Assembly: GCA_964542475.1 (NCBI GenBank)
Contig: CAZIUL010000036.1
Location: 1 to 42,413 of the forward strand
DNA length: 42,413 nt
DNA from: CAZIUL01 sp964542475
Lineage (GTDB): Bacteria > Planctomycetota > B15-G4 > CAYZWU01
Direction: 5' to 3'
The position numbers were made by a program, and so were the translations under genes. The notes below the pieces were generated by a model, which worked only from the letters and a program-made list of their open reading frames with translations, searched no databases and had not been told where the DNA came from. The first letter of the stretch is position 1; each line of letters opens with the position of its first letter. Below are positions 25,556 to 33,646 of the stretch, piece by piece.

Positions 25556-26830
25556 TCAGCGGGGAGTCACCCGGTCGTGAAGCGTCAGCAGCCGGCCGCG
25601 ATCATCGAGGCAGATCGTTGCGGTTCGGCCTGCGATCACGTGCACATCGGGATTGCCGTAGGTGAGGGTCCAGGTCTCCCGGTCAGGAAACCGGCGGGTC
25701 CTGCCGAAAGACGCCTTCGGCCCGGTAAAGAAGTTGACCAGCAATCCAGGGTAGCGCTCGACGTCGTGACGCAGGCCGTACCAGCCGGCCAGCATGACGG
25801 CCGTCTCCTCGTCAATCGCCTGCATCTCTCCCGCATCAAACTCCACCTGCGGCATCTGGTTGAAGAACGTGGTGTACGTTGCGATCTGCTTGCCCTCGAA
25901 GAGGATCTGCTCTCGACAGATGAGGTCATTCCAGTAGACGGCGAGAACCACTCCGTTCTCCGTCCTCTTCAGGCCGTAGTAGCGCGAGTTGTCGGGAACA
26001 ATCGCCAGGCTGTCCAGGTGCGGGCTCTTGCCGGGCAGAAAGACCACCGGCCCCGCACACGGCCCTCCCTCAAACTCAAGCGGTCTGTCTCGCCCCAGAG
26101 TCATCACACCCGGCAGCGGGGAATCCTGCCCGGGAGTCCCGTGGGTAAGGAGCACCGTCGGGCCCGTACTCTTGGGCGGGTTTACGTGAAAGGGTGTGTA
26201 TCCCTCCGGAATGTCGAGCTGCCCCACCTGTTGGTAGCCTGTCGAGGCGGCCGTGGCCGCATCGGACGATTTTGTCAAGACGCGCACGTAGCTCCGCGAC
26301 CTGGGAATGTGCGACATGTTGTAGAGTTCACTCCATTGTGCCGCGATCTGTTCCTCCTTCAGATCCGGCGGAGGAACCGTGTAGAGTACATAGAGGAGAT
26401 ATGGATGCGCACGAACATGGACCCGCACATTCGACAGGGTTCTCTCGGGCAACCTGAAGCGCGCAACCGTCTCTGCGTACGCCCGGGCACGCAGGCGCAT
26501 GACCGTGCTGTCTCTGGCCGTTTGGTTGACATACGAGGTCGTGGGACCGCGAGGTTCGTCAGCCATGGTTCGGCCGTTGAGAGTTTCGAACAGAATCTCG
26601 CGTTCTCGCAGCGCTCCCTGCGCCTTGTCGAAGAAGGCGAAAAGCGCCCATGCATTCGCTCGCCTCTCGAGTTCCGCCATCTTCTCGCGGACTGCCGATA
26701 TCTCCTCGGCCGTGAACGCTTCCGCGGCCTTCGAATCCCCACCGGCCTGCTGGCCGAACACCGGGCCTGCACCGGCTCCGGCCAGAAGCGTCAACGCCGC
26801 GAGAACGCTGGAGAGCGAGCTCCGCACCAT
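25556..26830 (-). CDS. Secreted protein of unknown function
   Basis: A 424-residue product with a clear signal peptide (MVRSSLSSVLAALTLLAGAG, cleavage probably near VFG-QQ). GGAG lies seven bases before ATG 26830. The mature part starts with a helical segment (EEISAVREKMAELERRANAW) and continues as mixed alpha/beta, with NVRVHVRAHPYLLYVLYTVP and LTHGTPGQDSPLPGVM. The tail RTATICLDDRGRLLTLHDRV reads like a beta hairpin. No catalytic motif or known family recognised. It stands alone between repeats E8 and E9. Confidence 0.7.
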   Translation of the reverse strand: MVRSSLSSVLAALTLLAGAGAGPVFGQQAGGDSKAAEAFTAEEISAVREKMAELERRANAWALFAFFDKAQGALREREILFETLNGRTMADEPRGPTTSYVNQTARDSTVMRLRARAYAETVARFRLPERTLSNVRVHVRAHPYLLYVLYTVPPPDLKEEQIAAQWSELYNMSHIPRSRSYVRVLTKSSDAATAASTGYQQVGQLDIPEGYTPFHVNPPKSTGPTVLLTHGTPGQDSPLPGVMTLGRDRPLEFEGGPCAGPVVFLPGKSPHLDSLAIVPDNSRYYGLKRTENGVVLAVYWNDLICREQILFEGKQIATYTTFFNQMPQVEFDAGEMQAIDEETAVMLAGWYGLRHDVERYPGLLVNFFTGPKASFGRTRRFPDRETWTLTYGNPDVHVIAGRTATICLDDRGRLLTLHDRVTPR

Positions 26831-27017
26831 GGTTTACTCCATTCTTTCTTGCTGCAGGAGACCGAACACTGCTTCGTTGGACCCGACACCGCGAGAGAAG
26901 TTCCCTGCAAGAACAGATCAGCGTGCGATGTACGTCACACCCGCGGACACCGAACGGTCCATATATTCGAACGAACTCAAATATCGACGGTGGCTGAAGA
27001 CAAACGAGAGAACCAGT

Positions 27018-27048
27018 CCCGCATATTTCATCCTCTTCTGCTGCGGCC
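27018..27048 (+). repeat. Palindromic repeat arm (copy E9)
   Basis: CCCGCATATTTCATCC followed by TCTTCTGCTGCGGC, the second sub-type of arm. This is the only copy whose outer triplet (AGT) is not a stop codon. It lies 18 bases beyond the stop of the S8 protease gene, with its outer end pointing away from that gene. Confidence 0.8.
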
Positions 27049-27066
27049 GGTGTGGTTACGGCCAGA

Positions 27067-29253
27067 TCAATTGATGGTAAAGGATGAAGCCTCCGCCGTA
27101 TCCAGCAGCAGGTTGCGCGAATCGAGGGTCACCATGGAAGCATAGAGTGTCATGCCGATGAGCCCCGGATTATTGGGAAGCTGGAGGCTCGTCGAAGCCT
27201 GGCCGCTTCCGTTCAGGGTACCCATCCAGCCCGGGAATATACCAAAGATGCAGGCATTGGTGATGACGTCCCACCCCACGGGAATGATGCTGCCTTTCCC
27301 TAAAGGGATCAGGTCCGGCAGAGTACTCATGGAAAGCAGTCCCGCGTAAGTCTGGTTGGGATCGTATTGGCCGGAAAAGTTGAAGTTCATGACAGTCCCG
27401 ATCTGGCCCGTGCCCGAGATCGACACACTGGCGCCTGCCGTGTCCTGGCGGCTGGACCAGGCGATGCAGTAGGGTTCCTGCACGCCCAGAAAAGACTGCT
27501 TGGACAAACGAATGGTGTAGTTCCCCGTGAGCTGGGGCTCGAAATAGGCGATCTCGAAGGGGTTCAAGCCGCTCGAGGATGTGGCCACCACGTTGCCGTT
27601 CGGATCCAGCACCGAGAGGTCGAGGTCCATTTTCAGAACGTCCGTGGTGTAGCCCGAATCAGGGTCGGACTGCCATAAGCAGATGACCCGCGTTCCATCC
27701 CCCTCGTAGCATAAAATGGTCTTGTCGTAGGGAAAAGAGTTGGAGAGAAAGGTTCCTGTCTCATACTGCCCGTCCCGGGCCACGGCATCAGCCGCGCCGG
27801 CGTGGATTCCTCCGGCTCCGTCCTTGTCGGAGAGCACGGGGGCTCCTTCCACGTTGTGCCACGCCGATACCATGAGCACTGCCTTCACAGCCTCGGGATG
27901 GGTGACGATCAAGGGAGCCCGGTTGGCCACGAGGGTGGCCACACCCATGGTGAGGGGACTCGCTGAAGAGGTGCCGTTGAATCCGTAGTAGATCCATGGC
28001 GAGTAGGTGGAAGTTGTATCCACGTCATCACCGGGGGAGGCCACCTCGGGCTTCTCATGCCCCTCCACAGGGTTCCAATACGAGGAGTAGCTCGCCATGG
28101 CGTCGTCATCCCACCCGATGGTGTCTCCGTCGTTGTAGCAGCCCGTGCTTAGCATGTTGTACCCGTTGCCCGGCGACGTGGAGTAGGGCGTAGACGTTCC
28201 GCCCTGGTTGCCGTTGGACTTGAACATGAGCACACCGAAGTTCCTGATGATGTAGTCGAAGAACCGGTCCAGGAAGCATATGGAGCCCTTGTTGTAGTTC
28301 CACCAGGAACAGTTCCCGAAGGATACTCCTGCCTGCATTCCAAGATCCCACGCTACCGGGCAATCGATGTCGCCCCATCCGGAGGCCGTGTAGATCGCGC
28401 CCAGTTCGGGGGCGCCGCCGTAGAGGGTGGGGTGGTTCCGCATGCACACGTTGCCCGCCACGGCGGTTGCATGGGAGGATGTGCTTTCCGAGTTCAGCTT
28501 GATCACGGTAGGGAGGTAGGGATTGTCGGTCGCCACGTTCCCGCCGCTGTCCTGCACCATGACCTTCACAGCGCCTTCCCCGCCCTTGTTGCCCCGGTCG
28601 TGCACCGTGGGCGTACGGAGCGTTGGCTGGGCATAGTTGTTCTCATTCTCCCACTTGGGGAATGCGTAGTATGCCTGGTCCACCTGGCCGAGGGCTGCCA
28701 GCTCAGAGACCTCCATGGAGGAAACCGTGGCAATGACGATGGGCCAGCACGTGCCCACGTATTCCAGACGGCAGCCCCTGTCTTCGAGAAGCCCTGCAAA
28801 GGCTTCCGTCATGGGAGAGAAGAACTGTTTCGCCGTTTTCTGCGCCATGCGCCGCGCCTCTTCATTGTGGATCCCCGCTTCCACTGCCCTGTTAATTATC
28901 CCCCTGAAGTCCGGCTCCTTTTCCGTCCTCAGCCAGAAGGCCACGGGCACCCCAATCGAATTCCCGGCCGCTTTCAGGATCTCCCCGAGCTCGGGCGAGA
29001 TCTTGCCCCGAGCCGCGATCTTCATCTTCTGTTCCTCCATGCGAAGGGCATCGAGATTCAATGGATATCCGTCAGGGCCGAAAGCCTCCCGCGTGATCAA
29101 ACCGGTACGGGAATCCAGTGTGCGGATCACGGTAATCTCCAGCTCCAGATGCTGGAAACTGTATGTCTCCCGGGTTAGGACCTGGAGGTTCTGTGCGTTG
29201 TTGTTATCTGACACTATAATCGAGAACATCAGGCAGAAAGCAATGGAAAGCAT
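27067..29253 (-). CDS. Subtilisin-like (S8) serine protease with C-terminal LPGG-like module
   Basis: A 728-residue exported subtilase. The N-terminal 200 residues act as leader and propeptide. The catalytic triad is Asp235 (KVMVQDSGGNV), His261 (SSHATAVAGNV, with HAT in place of the usual HGT) and Ser429 (GFNGTSSASP); KSNGNQGG supplies the oxyanion Asn. Residues about 490-605 resemble a P-domain/PPC-like beta-sandwich (MDLDLSVLDPNGNVVATSSS ... GNYTIRLSKQ). Residues about 610-728 are a version of the LPGG module (PLGKGSIIPVGWDVITNACI, then WMGTLNGSGQASTSLQLPN, then LYASMVTLDSR). GAGG lies upstream of the ATG. Probably a secreted or surface-retained protease for protein scavenging. Confidence 0.92.
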   Translation of the reverse strand: MLSIAFCLMFSIIVSDNNNAQNLQVLTRETYSFQHLELEITVIRTLDSRTGLITREAFGPDGYPLNLDALRMEEQKMKIAARGKISPELGEILKAAGNSIGVPVAFWLRTEKEPDFRGIINRAVEAGIHNEEARRMAQKTAKQFFSPMTEAFAGLLEDRGCRLEYVGTCWPIVIATVSSMEVSELAALGQVDQAYYAFPKWENENNYAQPTLRTPTVHDRGNKGGEGAVKVMVQDSGGNVATDNPYLPTVIKLNSESTSSHATAVAGNVCMRNHPTLYGGAPELGAIYTASGWGDIDCPVAWDLGMQAGVSFGNCSWWNYNKGSICFLDRFFDYIIRNFGVLMFKSNGNQGGTSTPYSTSPGNGYNMLSTGCYNDGDTIGWDDDAMASYSSYWNPVEGHEKPEVASPGDDVDTTSTYSPWIYYGFNGTSSASPLTMGVATLVANRAPLIVTHPEAVKAVLMVSAWHNVEGAPVLSDKDGAGGIHAGAADAVARDGQYETGTFLSNSFPYDKTILCYEGDGTRVICLWQSDPDSGYTTDVLKMDLDLSVLDPNGNVVATSSSGLNPFEIAYFEPQLTGNYTIRLSKQSFLGVQEPYCIAWSSRQDTAGASVSISGTGQIGTVMNFNFSGQYDPNQTYAGLLSMSTLPDLIPLGKGSIIPVGWDVITNACIFGIFPGWMGTLNGSGQASTSLQLPNNPGLIGMTLYASMVTLDSRNLLLDTAEASSFTIN

Positions 29254-29555
29254 TTGTGGTTCCTCACATATGGACCAAAAGGTTCAAGTATCAAGGCTTT
29301 TTCAGGCTGGCCAACCAAAGATATGGTTTCGGATCAGTATAAACCAAAAGACCCTCATTGTCCCTAAAAAACTGATACAAATAATGAGAGATAGAGCTGA
29401 CCCGCACATTTCATACTCATCTGATGCGGGTTAATGTGCGGATCGTAATTCCTAATCTCAAACGGTTTTCCATGTCATTATTTCCCTGTTTTGCTTAAAT
29501 ATCACACGGATCAATTTGTTCGGAAGGACAACGTTATCGTTCCGTGGAGTTAGAG
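29254..29555. promoter_or_regulatory. Divergent intergenic region holding repeat E10
   Basis: A relatively AT-rich 302-base gap between the divergent S8 protease and Ntn-hydrolase genes. It contains the minimal repeat E10 at 29398-29433 and must hold promoters for both genes, but I cannot single out convincing -35/-10 pairs. Confidence 0.4.
29398..29433. repeat. Minimal palindromic repeat (copy E10)
   Basis: Only 36 bases long. The left end is TGA-CCCGCACATTTCATAC and the right end ATGCGGG-TTA, so both outer triplets read as stop codons outward-in (TGA; TAA on the minus strand). It looks like a full element that has lost almost all of its interior. Confidence 0.75.
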
Positions 29556-30647
29556 ATGAGAAAAACCGTCGCCCTGGTACTGATCCTGGTTTTACCGGGT
29601 TTCCTCTTTCTGCACACGCCTGCCCTGGATGCCTGCACGACCTTTTGCATCGAAAGCAAGGGACAGCTGGTTTTCGGCCGCAACTATGATTGGGCCATTG
29701 GGGTCGGGCTCGTGATAGTGAACAAAAAGGGTCTCGCCAAGAAGGCCTTCATCTCCCCCCCTGACCGGCCCGCGGAATGGATCTCGAAATACGGCAGCAT
29801 CACCTTCAACCAGTACGGGAAAGAGATGCCCATGGGGGGAATCAACGAGGCCGGCCTGGTGGTCGAACAGATGTGGCTGTCGGAAAGCCGATACCCGAAT
29901 CCTGACGAGCGGCCCGGCCTCCGCGAACTGGCGTGGATCCAGTACCAGCTGGACACATCGAAAAGCGTCGATGATGTGATCGCCAGCGATTCCAGGATCA
30001 GGATCACCGCGGACAGTGTGCCCCTGCATTTCCTGGTGTGTGACCAGGAGGGCCGGATAGCCGCGATCGAATTCCTGGACGGAAAAATGGTGGTTCACAA
30101 AGCCGGAGACCTGCCATTCGCCGCCCTGGCAAACAGCACCTACGCGAAGTCGATGAAATACCTGAAGCAGTTCAAGGGGTTCGGCGGCGAGCTGGAGATG
30201 CCGAAATCACAAAGTTCTCTCGATCGCTTCGCAGGCGCGGCTCAGGGGATCCGACAGCACGGCATTGACCAGGACGAGGATATCATGGAGCACGCCTTCA
30301 ATGTTCTGGATGACATCAGCCAGGGGCCGGCCACCCAGTGGAGCATCGTCTACGATGTGAGAAACCTGGCCATCCGGTTCAAGACTTCGAAATCCCCAGG
30401 GATCAAAACCGTGGAGCTGAAGGACTTTGATTTCTCATGTTTCATGTCTGCGCGAATCCTGGATATCGATACGCCCAAGCCTGGGGATGCCGGCAAGCGT
30501 TTCATCGATTACAGCACAAGAGCCAATCGGAAGCTGGTGTTCGATGCCTGGAAGAACACGGAGTTCCTGAAGAACACACCGGATGAACTTCTGAACCAGC
30601 TGGCCGAATATCCGGAGAGCATCAAGAGCGCGGGAGAAAACGAATAA
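29556..30647 (+). CDS. Choloylglycine hydrolase-family (linear amide C-N hydrolase) Ntn protein
   Basis: A 363-residue exported Ntn hydrolase cleaving linear amide bonds (penicillin V acylase, bile salt hydrolase or N-acyl homoserine lactone acylase relatives). The signal peptide MRKTVALVLILVLPGFLFLH ends at LDA before Cys27 of CTTFCI, so signal cleavage would expose the catalytic N-terminal Cys. Conserved parts follow: FGRNYDWAIG, MPMGGINEAGLVVEQMWL, FLVCDQEGRIAAIEF and FAALANSTYAKSM. The start at 29556 has GGAG seven bases upstream; a GTG at 29544 is less likely. The substrate is unknown; a lactone/acyl-amide or cell-wall amide is possible. An FG-GAP protein gene follows 34 bases downstream. 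Confidence 0.9.
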   Translation: MRKTVALVLILVLPGFLFLHTPALDACTTFCIESKGQLVFGRNYDWAIGVGLVIVNKKGLAKKAFISPPDRPAEWISKYGSITFNQYGKEMPMGGINEAGLVVEQMWLSESRYPNPDERPGLRELAWIQYQLDTSKSVDDVIASDSRIRITADSVPLHFLVCDQEGRIAAIEFLDGKMVVHKAGDLPFAALANSTYAKSMKYLKQFKGFGGELEMPKSQSSLDRFAGAAQGIRQHGIDQDEDIMEHAFNVLDDISQGPATQWSIVYDVRNLAIRFKTSKSPGIKTVELKDFDFSCFMSARILDIDTPKPGDAGKRFIDYSTRANRKLVFDAWKNTEFLKNTPDELLNQLAEYPESIKSAGENE

Positions 30648-30681
30648 AGTTTGATCAAGCCATGTTACGGAGGACAGGGTC

Positions 30682-32034
30682 ATGAAACTGTTAACCGCAT
30701 CGATCTGTGTGGCTTCTTTACTCGCCCTCACCGCAAACCTTTATGGAGAGATCCCCGATCTCGAAGAAGGCGTCTATATCCTGGACAACGGTCTTCCCCT
30801 GGAGGTGGGAAGCTTCGCCTCGACCCCGGATGTAGTGGATTGGAACAACGATAAAAGGAAGGACCTGGTAATCGGCCAGTGCATGTACGGAAACATCTGG
30901 CTCTTCCTCAACCAGGGAACGGACCTCAATCCAGTGTTCCGGGGTGGAACCAAAATCGAGTCGGGCGGCCAGCCGATTGCCACCACCTGCGGGTGATGCA
31001 GGGGATCGAGCCCACGAGTCGTGGACTGGAACAACGACGGGAAGAAGGATCTCATCACGGGCGAGGGAAGCGGTCACGTACGGATCTACCTCAATGTCAA
31101 CATCGATGAAAAACCGGTATTCAACGGCTATTCGTTGGTCGAGGTGCGAGGTGTCACATTCGATGCCGGTACGGAGTCCAGCCCTTTTGTGGTGGACTGG
31201 AACAACGACGGTAAAAAGGATCTTCTCGTGGCCGAGGCCATGGGCAAGGTCCATCTGCTTATCAATACGGGAAGCAACGCGGATCCCAGGTTCGACCAGG
31301 CGGAATATCTCTTGGACGGCTCGATGTATCTCGACCCCGGAAGCGAGTCCAGCCCGGTTGCAATGGATTGGAACAACGACGGCAAAAAGGATCTCCTCGT
31401 GGCCGAGGCGATGGGCCATGTCTATTACTACGAAAACAAGGGGACCGATGATGCACCCGTCTTCAACGGATGGAAGAGGTTGTGGGCCGGTGGCGGGGAG
31501 CTCAATGTAAAGGATCATTTTCCGAACATCGATGTGGCCGACTGGGATAACGACGGGGTTCCCGATCTGATCAGCGGCTGCTGCGTACATGTCACGGATG
31601 ACCGGATCAGCAAGGGGAGGCTCTGGTACTTCCACGCCCAGGGTCCCCTCTATGCGGATAACAATGCGATCTCCGCGTCAACTGGTGGGACGATTGCCCT
31701 GAACCTCAAGGCGGGGGATGACAACAGCAGCCGAAACTATCTGATTTTCTGCGGGATCACCGGCACAAAACCGGGAACACCCCTTCCCGGGGGATATGCC
31801 ACCCTTCCCATAAACTGGGATCCTTTCACGTCGCTCGCCTTGAGCCTCGTTAACACGCTCCTTTTCGTGGACTTCATGGGGACGCTGGATGCGTACGGAA
31901 ACAGGCAGGCTTCCTTCGACACACTGGGTCCCGTTCCGCCGGTTGCCGTCGGTCTGGTTTTGAGCTATGCCTATGCGTTGAACGGACCGTGGGATTACGC
32001 ATCCAACGGCCTGAATGTGGAGATTATTCCTTAA
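30682..32034 (+). CDS. Secreted FG-GAP/VCBS repeat protein with LPGG module, containing an in-frame UGA
   Basis: Two open stretches, 30682-30993 and 30997-32034, are in the same frame and separated only by UGA at 30994-30996. The first has a signal peptide (MKLLTASICVASLLALTANL) and one repeat. The second continues with repeats of about 40-50 residues carrying DWNNDGKKDL (VVDWNNDGKKDLITGEGSG, VVDWNNDGKKDLLVAEAMG, AMDWNNDGKKDLLVAEAMG), a Ca-binding FG-GAP propeller blade motif. It ends in the LPGG module (about residues 333-450, PLPGGYATLPINWDPFT ... DYASNGLNVEIIP). The UGA falls in TTCG-UGA-CRGSSPRVVDW, between two cysteine codons, so it may be a Cys-to-stop mutation or selenocysteine. Stops overlap the convergent MATE gene at TTAA. 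Confidence 0.8.
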
Positions 32035-33445
32035 ATCACCCGCTGTTTCCAACGACCCCTGCGGAACACCAAGATACCGACGATGGCAATGAGTGACTCG
32101 GCCGCTGTGATGGCCAAGAAAACCCCTTTGGGGCCCAGGGGGGTGGAGCCGGCCAGAACATAGGCCAGGGGGACCTGAAAAAGCCAGTAACAGAAGAAAT
32201 TGATAAGGGTCGGGGTGGTTGTATCACCGGCACCGTTGAAGGCCTGCACAATAACCATACCGTAGGCATAGAACCCATAGCCGTAGCAAACATACCGCAG
32301 GCAGTCCACACCATAGGCCACCACCTCGGGGTCATCGGTGAACAGGAGAATGAAGAACTCTGCAAAGGTTATGAAGATCAAGGCCATGGACACCAGGAAA
32401 AACATATTGTACAGCCCGGCGCGCCAGGCCGAACTCTCCGCACGGTCCGGCTGTTGGGCCCCCAGGTTCTGCCCGACCAGGGTGGCAGCGGCGTTGGCCA
32501 TGCCCCATGAGGGGAGTATGGCAAAGATGATGATCCGGATGGCGATGGTATAACCCGCCACGGCCGTGCTGCCGAACTGGCCCACGATCCTGACCAGGGC
32601 GATCCAGCTGGAGGTTGCGATCAGGAACTGCATGATGCCCCCAATGGACACGCGCAACAAACGCAGGATCACCTTTGGATCCAGGCGGAGCTGTGACACG
32701 ACCAGGCGTATGCGGCTCGATCCGCGAAAGAGTATCCAAAGCTGGAACACCACTCCGGTTCCGCGGCCTATGGTGGTGGCCACGGCCGCGCCGGTGATGC
32801 CCAGCTCGGGGAAGGGGCCCAGTCCAAAGATCAAACAGGGATCCAGCACGATATTGATGCCGTTGGCCAGCCACAAGACCCGCATGGCCACGGCCGCATC
32901 CCCGGCCCCGCGGAATATGGCGTTGATCAAAAAGAGGAGCGTGATCGTAACCGATCCTCCCAGCATCACCGTGGTGTACATGGAGCCCACAGCTATGAGC
33001 TCGGGTGATCCGCCCATGAGGCGCAGCAGATCCGAGGGAAAGACCAGGCCCAGAGGAGAACGATGGGGATCGAAGCGCCGATGCCGAGAGCGATGGCTTG
33101 GATCGCAGCCACCCTGGCGCCCTGTATGTTCTTTTCACCGATGCGGCGGGCCACCATGGCTGTGGTGGCCATGCTCATGCCGCAGGCAATGGCATAGACG
33201 ATGGTGATCATGGCTTCGGTGAAACCCACAGTGGCCACGGCATCCACGCCCAGCTTGGACACGAAGAAGACATCGGTGACCGCAAACACGGACTCCAACA
33301 CCATCTCGAGAATCATCGGGATCGACAAAAGGACAATGGCCCTGCCGATGGAACCCCGGGTGAAGTCCTGTTCTTTTCCGGAGATGGCCAGGCGCACCGT
33401 TTGCCAGATGCCGGGGGGGTTGATTTGGGTATTCGAACCGTTCAT
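32031..33445 (-). pseudogene. MATE family efflux transporter, broken by a 1-base frameshift
   Basis: A drug/sodium antiporter of the MATE family, about 470 residues if repaired. The N-terminal part (33445 down to about 33050: GSIGRAIVLLSIPMILEMVL, VTDVFFVSKLGVDAVATVGF) and the C-terminal part (33017 down to 32031: FLINAIFRGAGDAAVAMRVL, FRGSSRIRLVVSQ, FNGAGDTTTPTLINFF) are both well conserved, in different frames. Adding one G to the GGG run at 33049-33051 (minus strand) restores VLLWGLVFPSDLLRLMGGSPEL-type sequence (shown here only as the joined reading LLWGLVFPSDLLRLM). It is either a recent homopolymer deletion or a sequencing error. The start is uncertain; ATG 33445 lacks a good ribosome site. 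Confidence 0.88.
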
Positions 33446-33646
33446 ACCGATCGGAGCCAAGCCTCCATAACCTGAAATCATCCCATAATAGCGTCTGTTT
33501 TTCAGATAGCCATCGCCGTGTTCAAGGATAAGAGGCGGCAACAGAGCGCCCCCCTCAAGAGGCGGTTATCGCCATCGGCATCCTCGAAAATAAACTGCAA
33601 AATTATACCCGGTGAAAATAGCTTCGGACTCGGTATATTGGTTCAC

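Noticed and set aside
26831..27017. Minus-strand frame ending SSFEYMDRSVSAGVTYIAR as a gene remnant
   Set aside because: Reminiscent of the end of FN3-like repeats, but too short and ambiguous to support; it more likely serves as upstream region of the 25556 gene.
25448..27145. Long plus-strand open frame (565 codons) opposite the secreted-protein gene
   Set aside because: Antisense to a gene with a clear signal peptide and ribosome site; its translation is Arg/His-rich without domains, and it reads through repeats E9 and the next gene's end.
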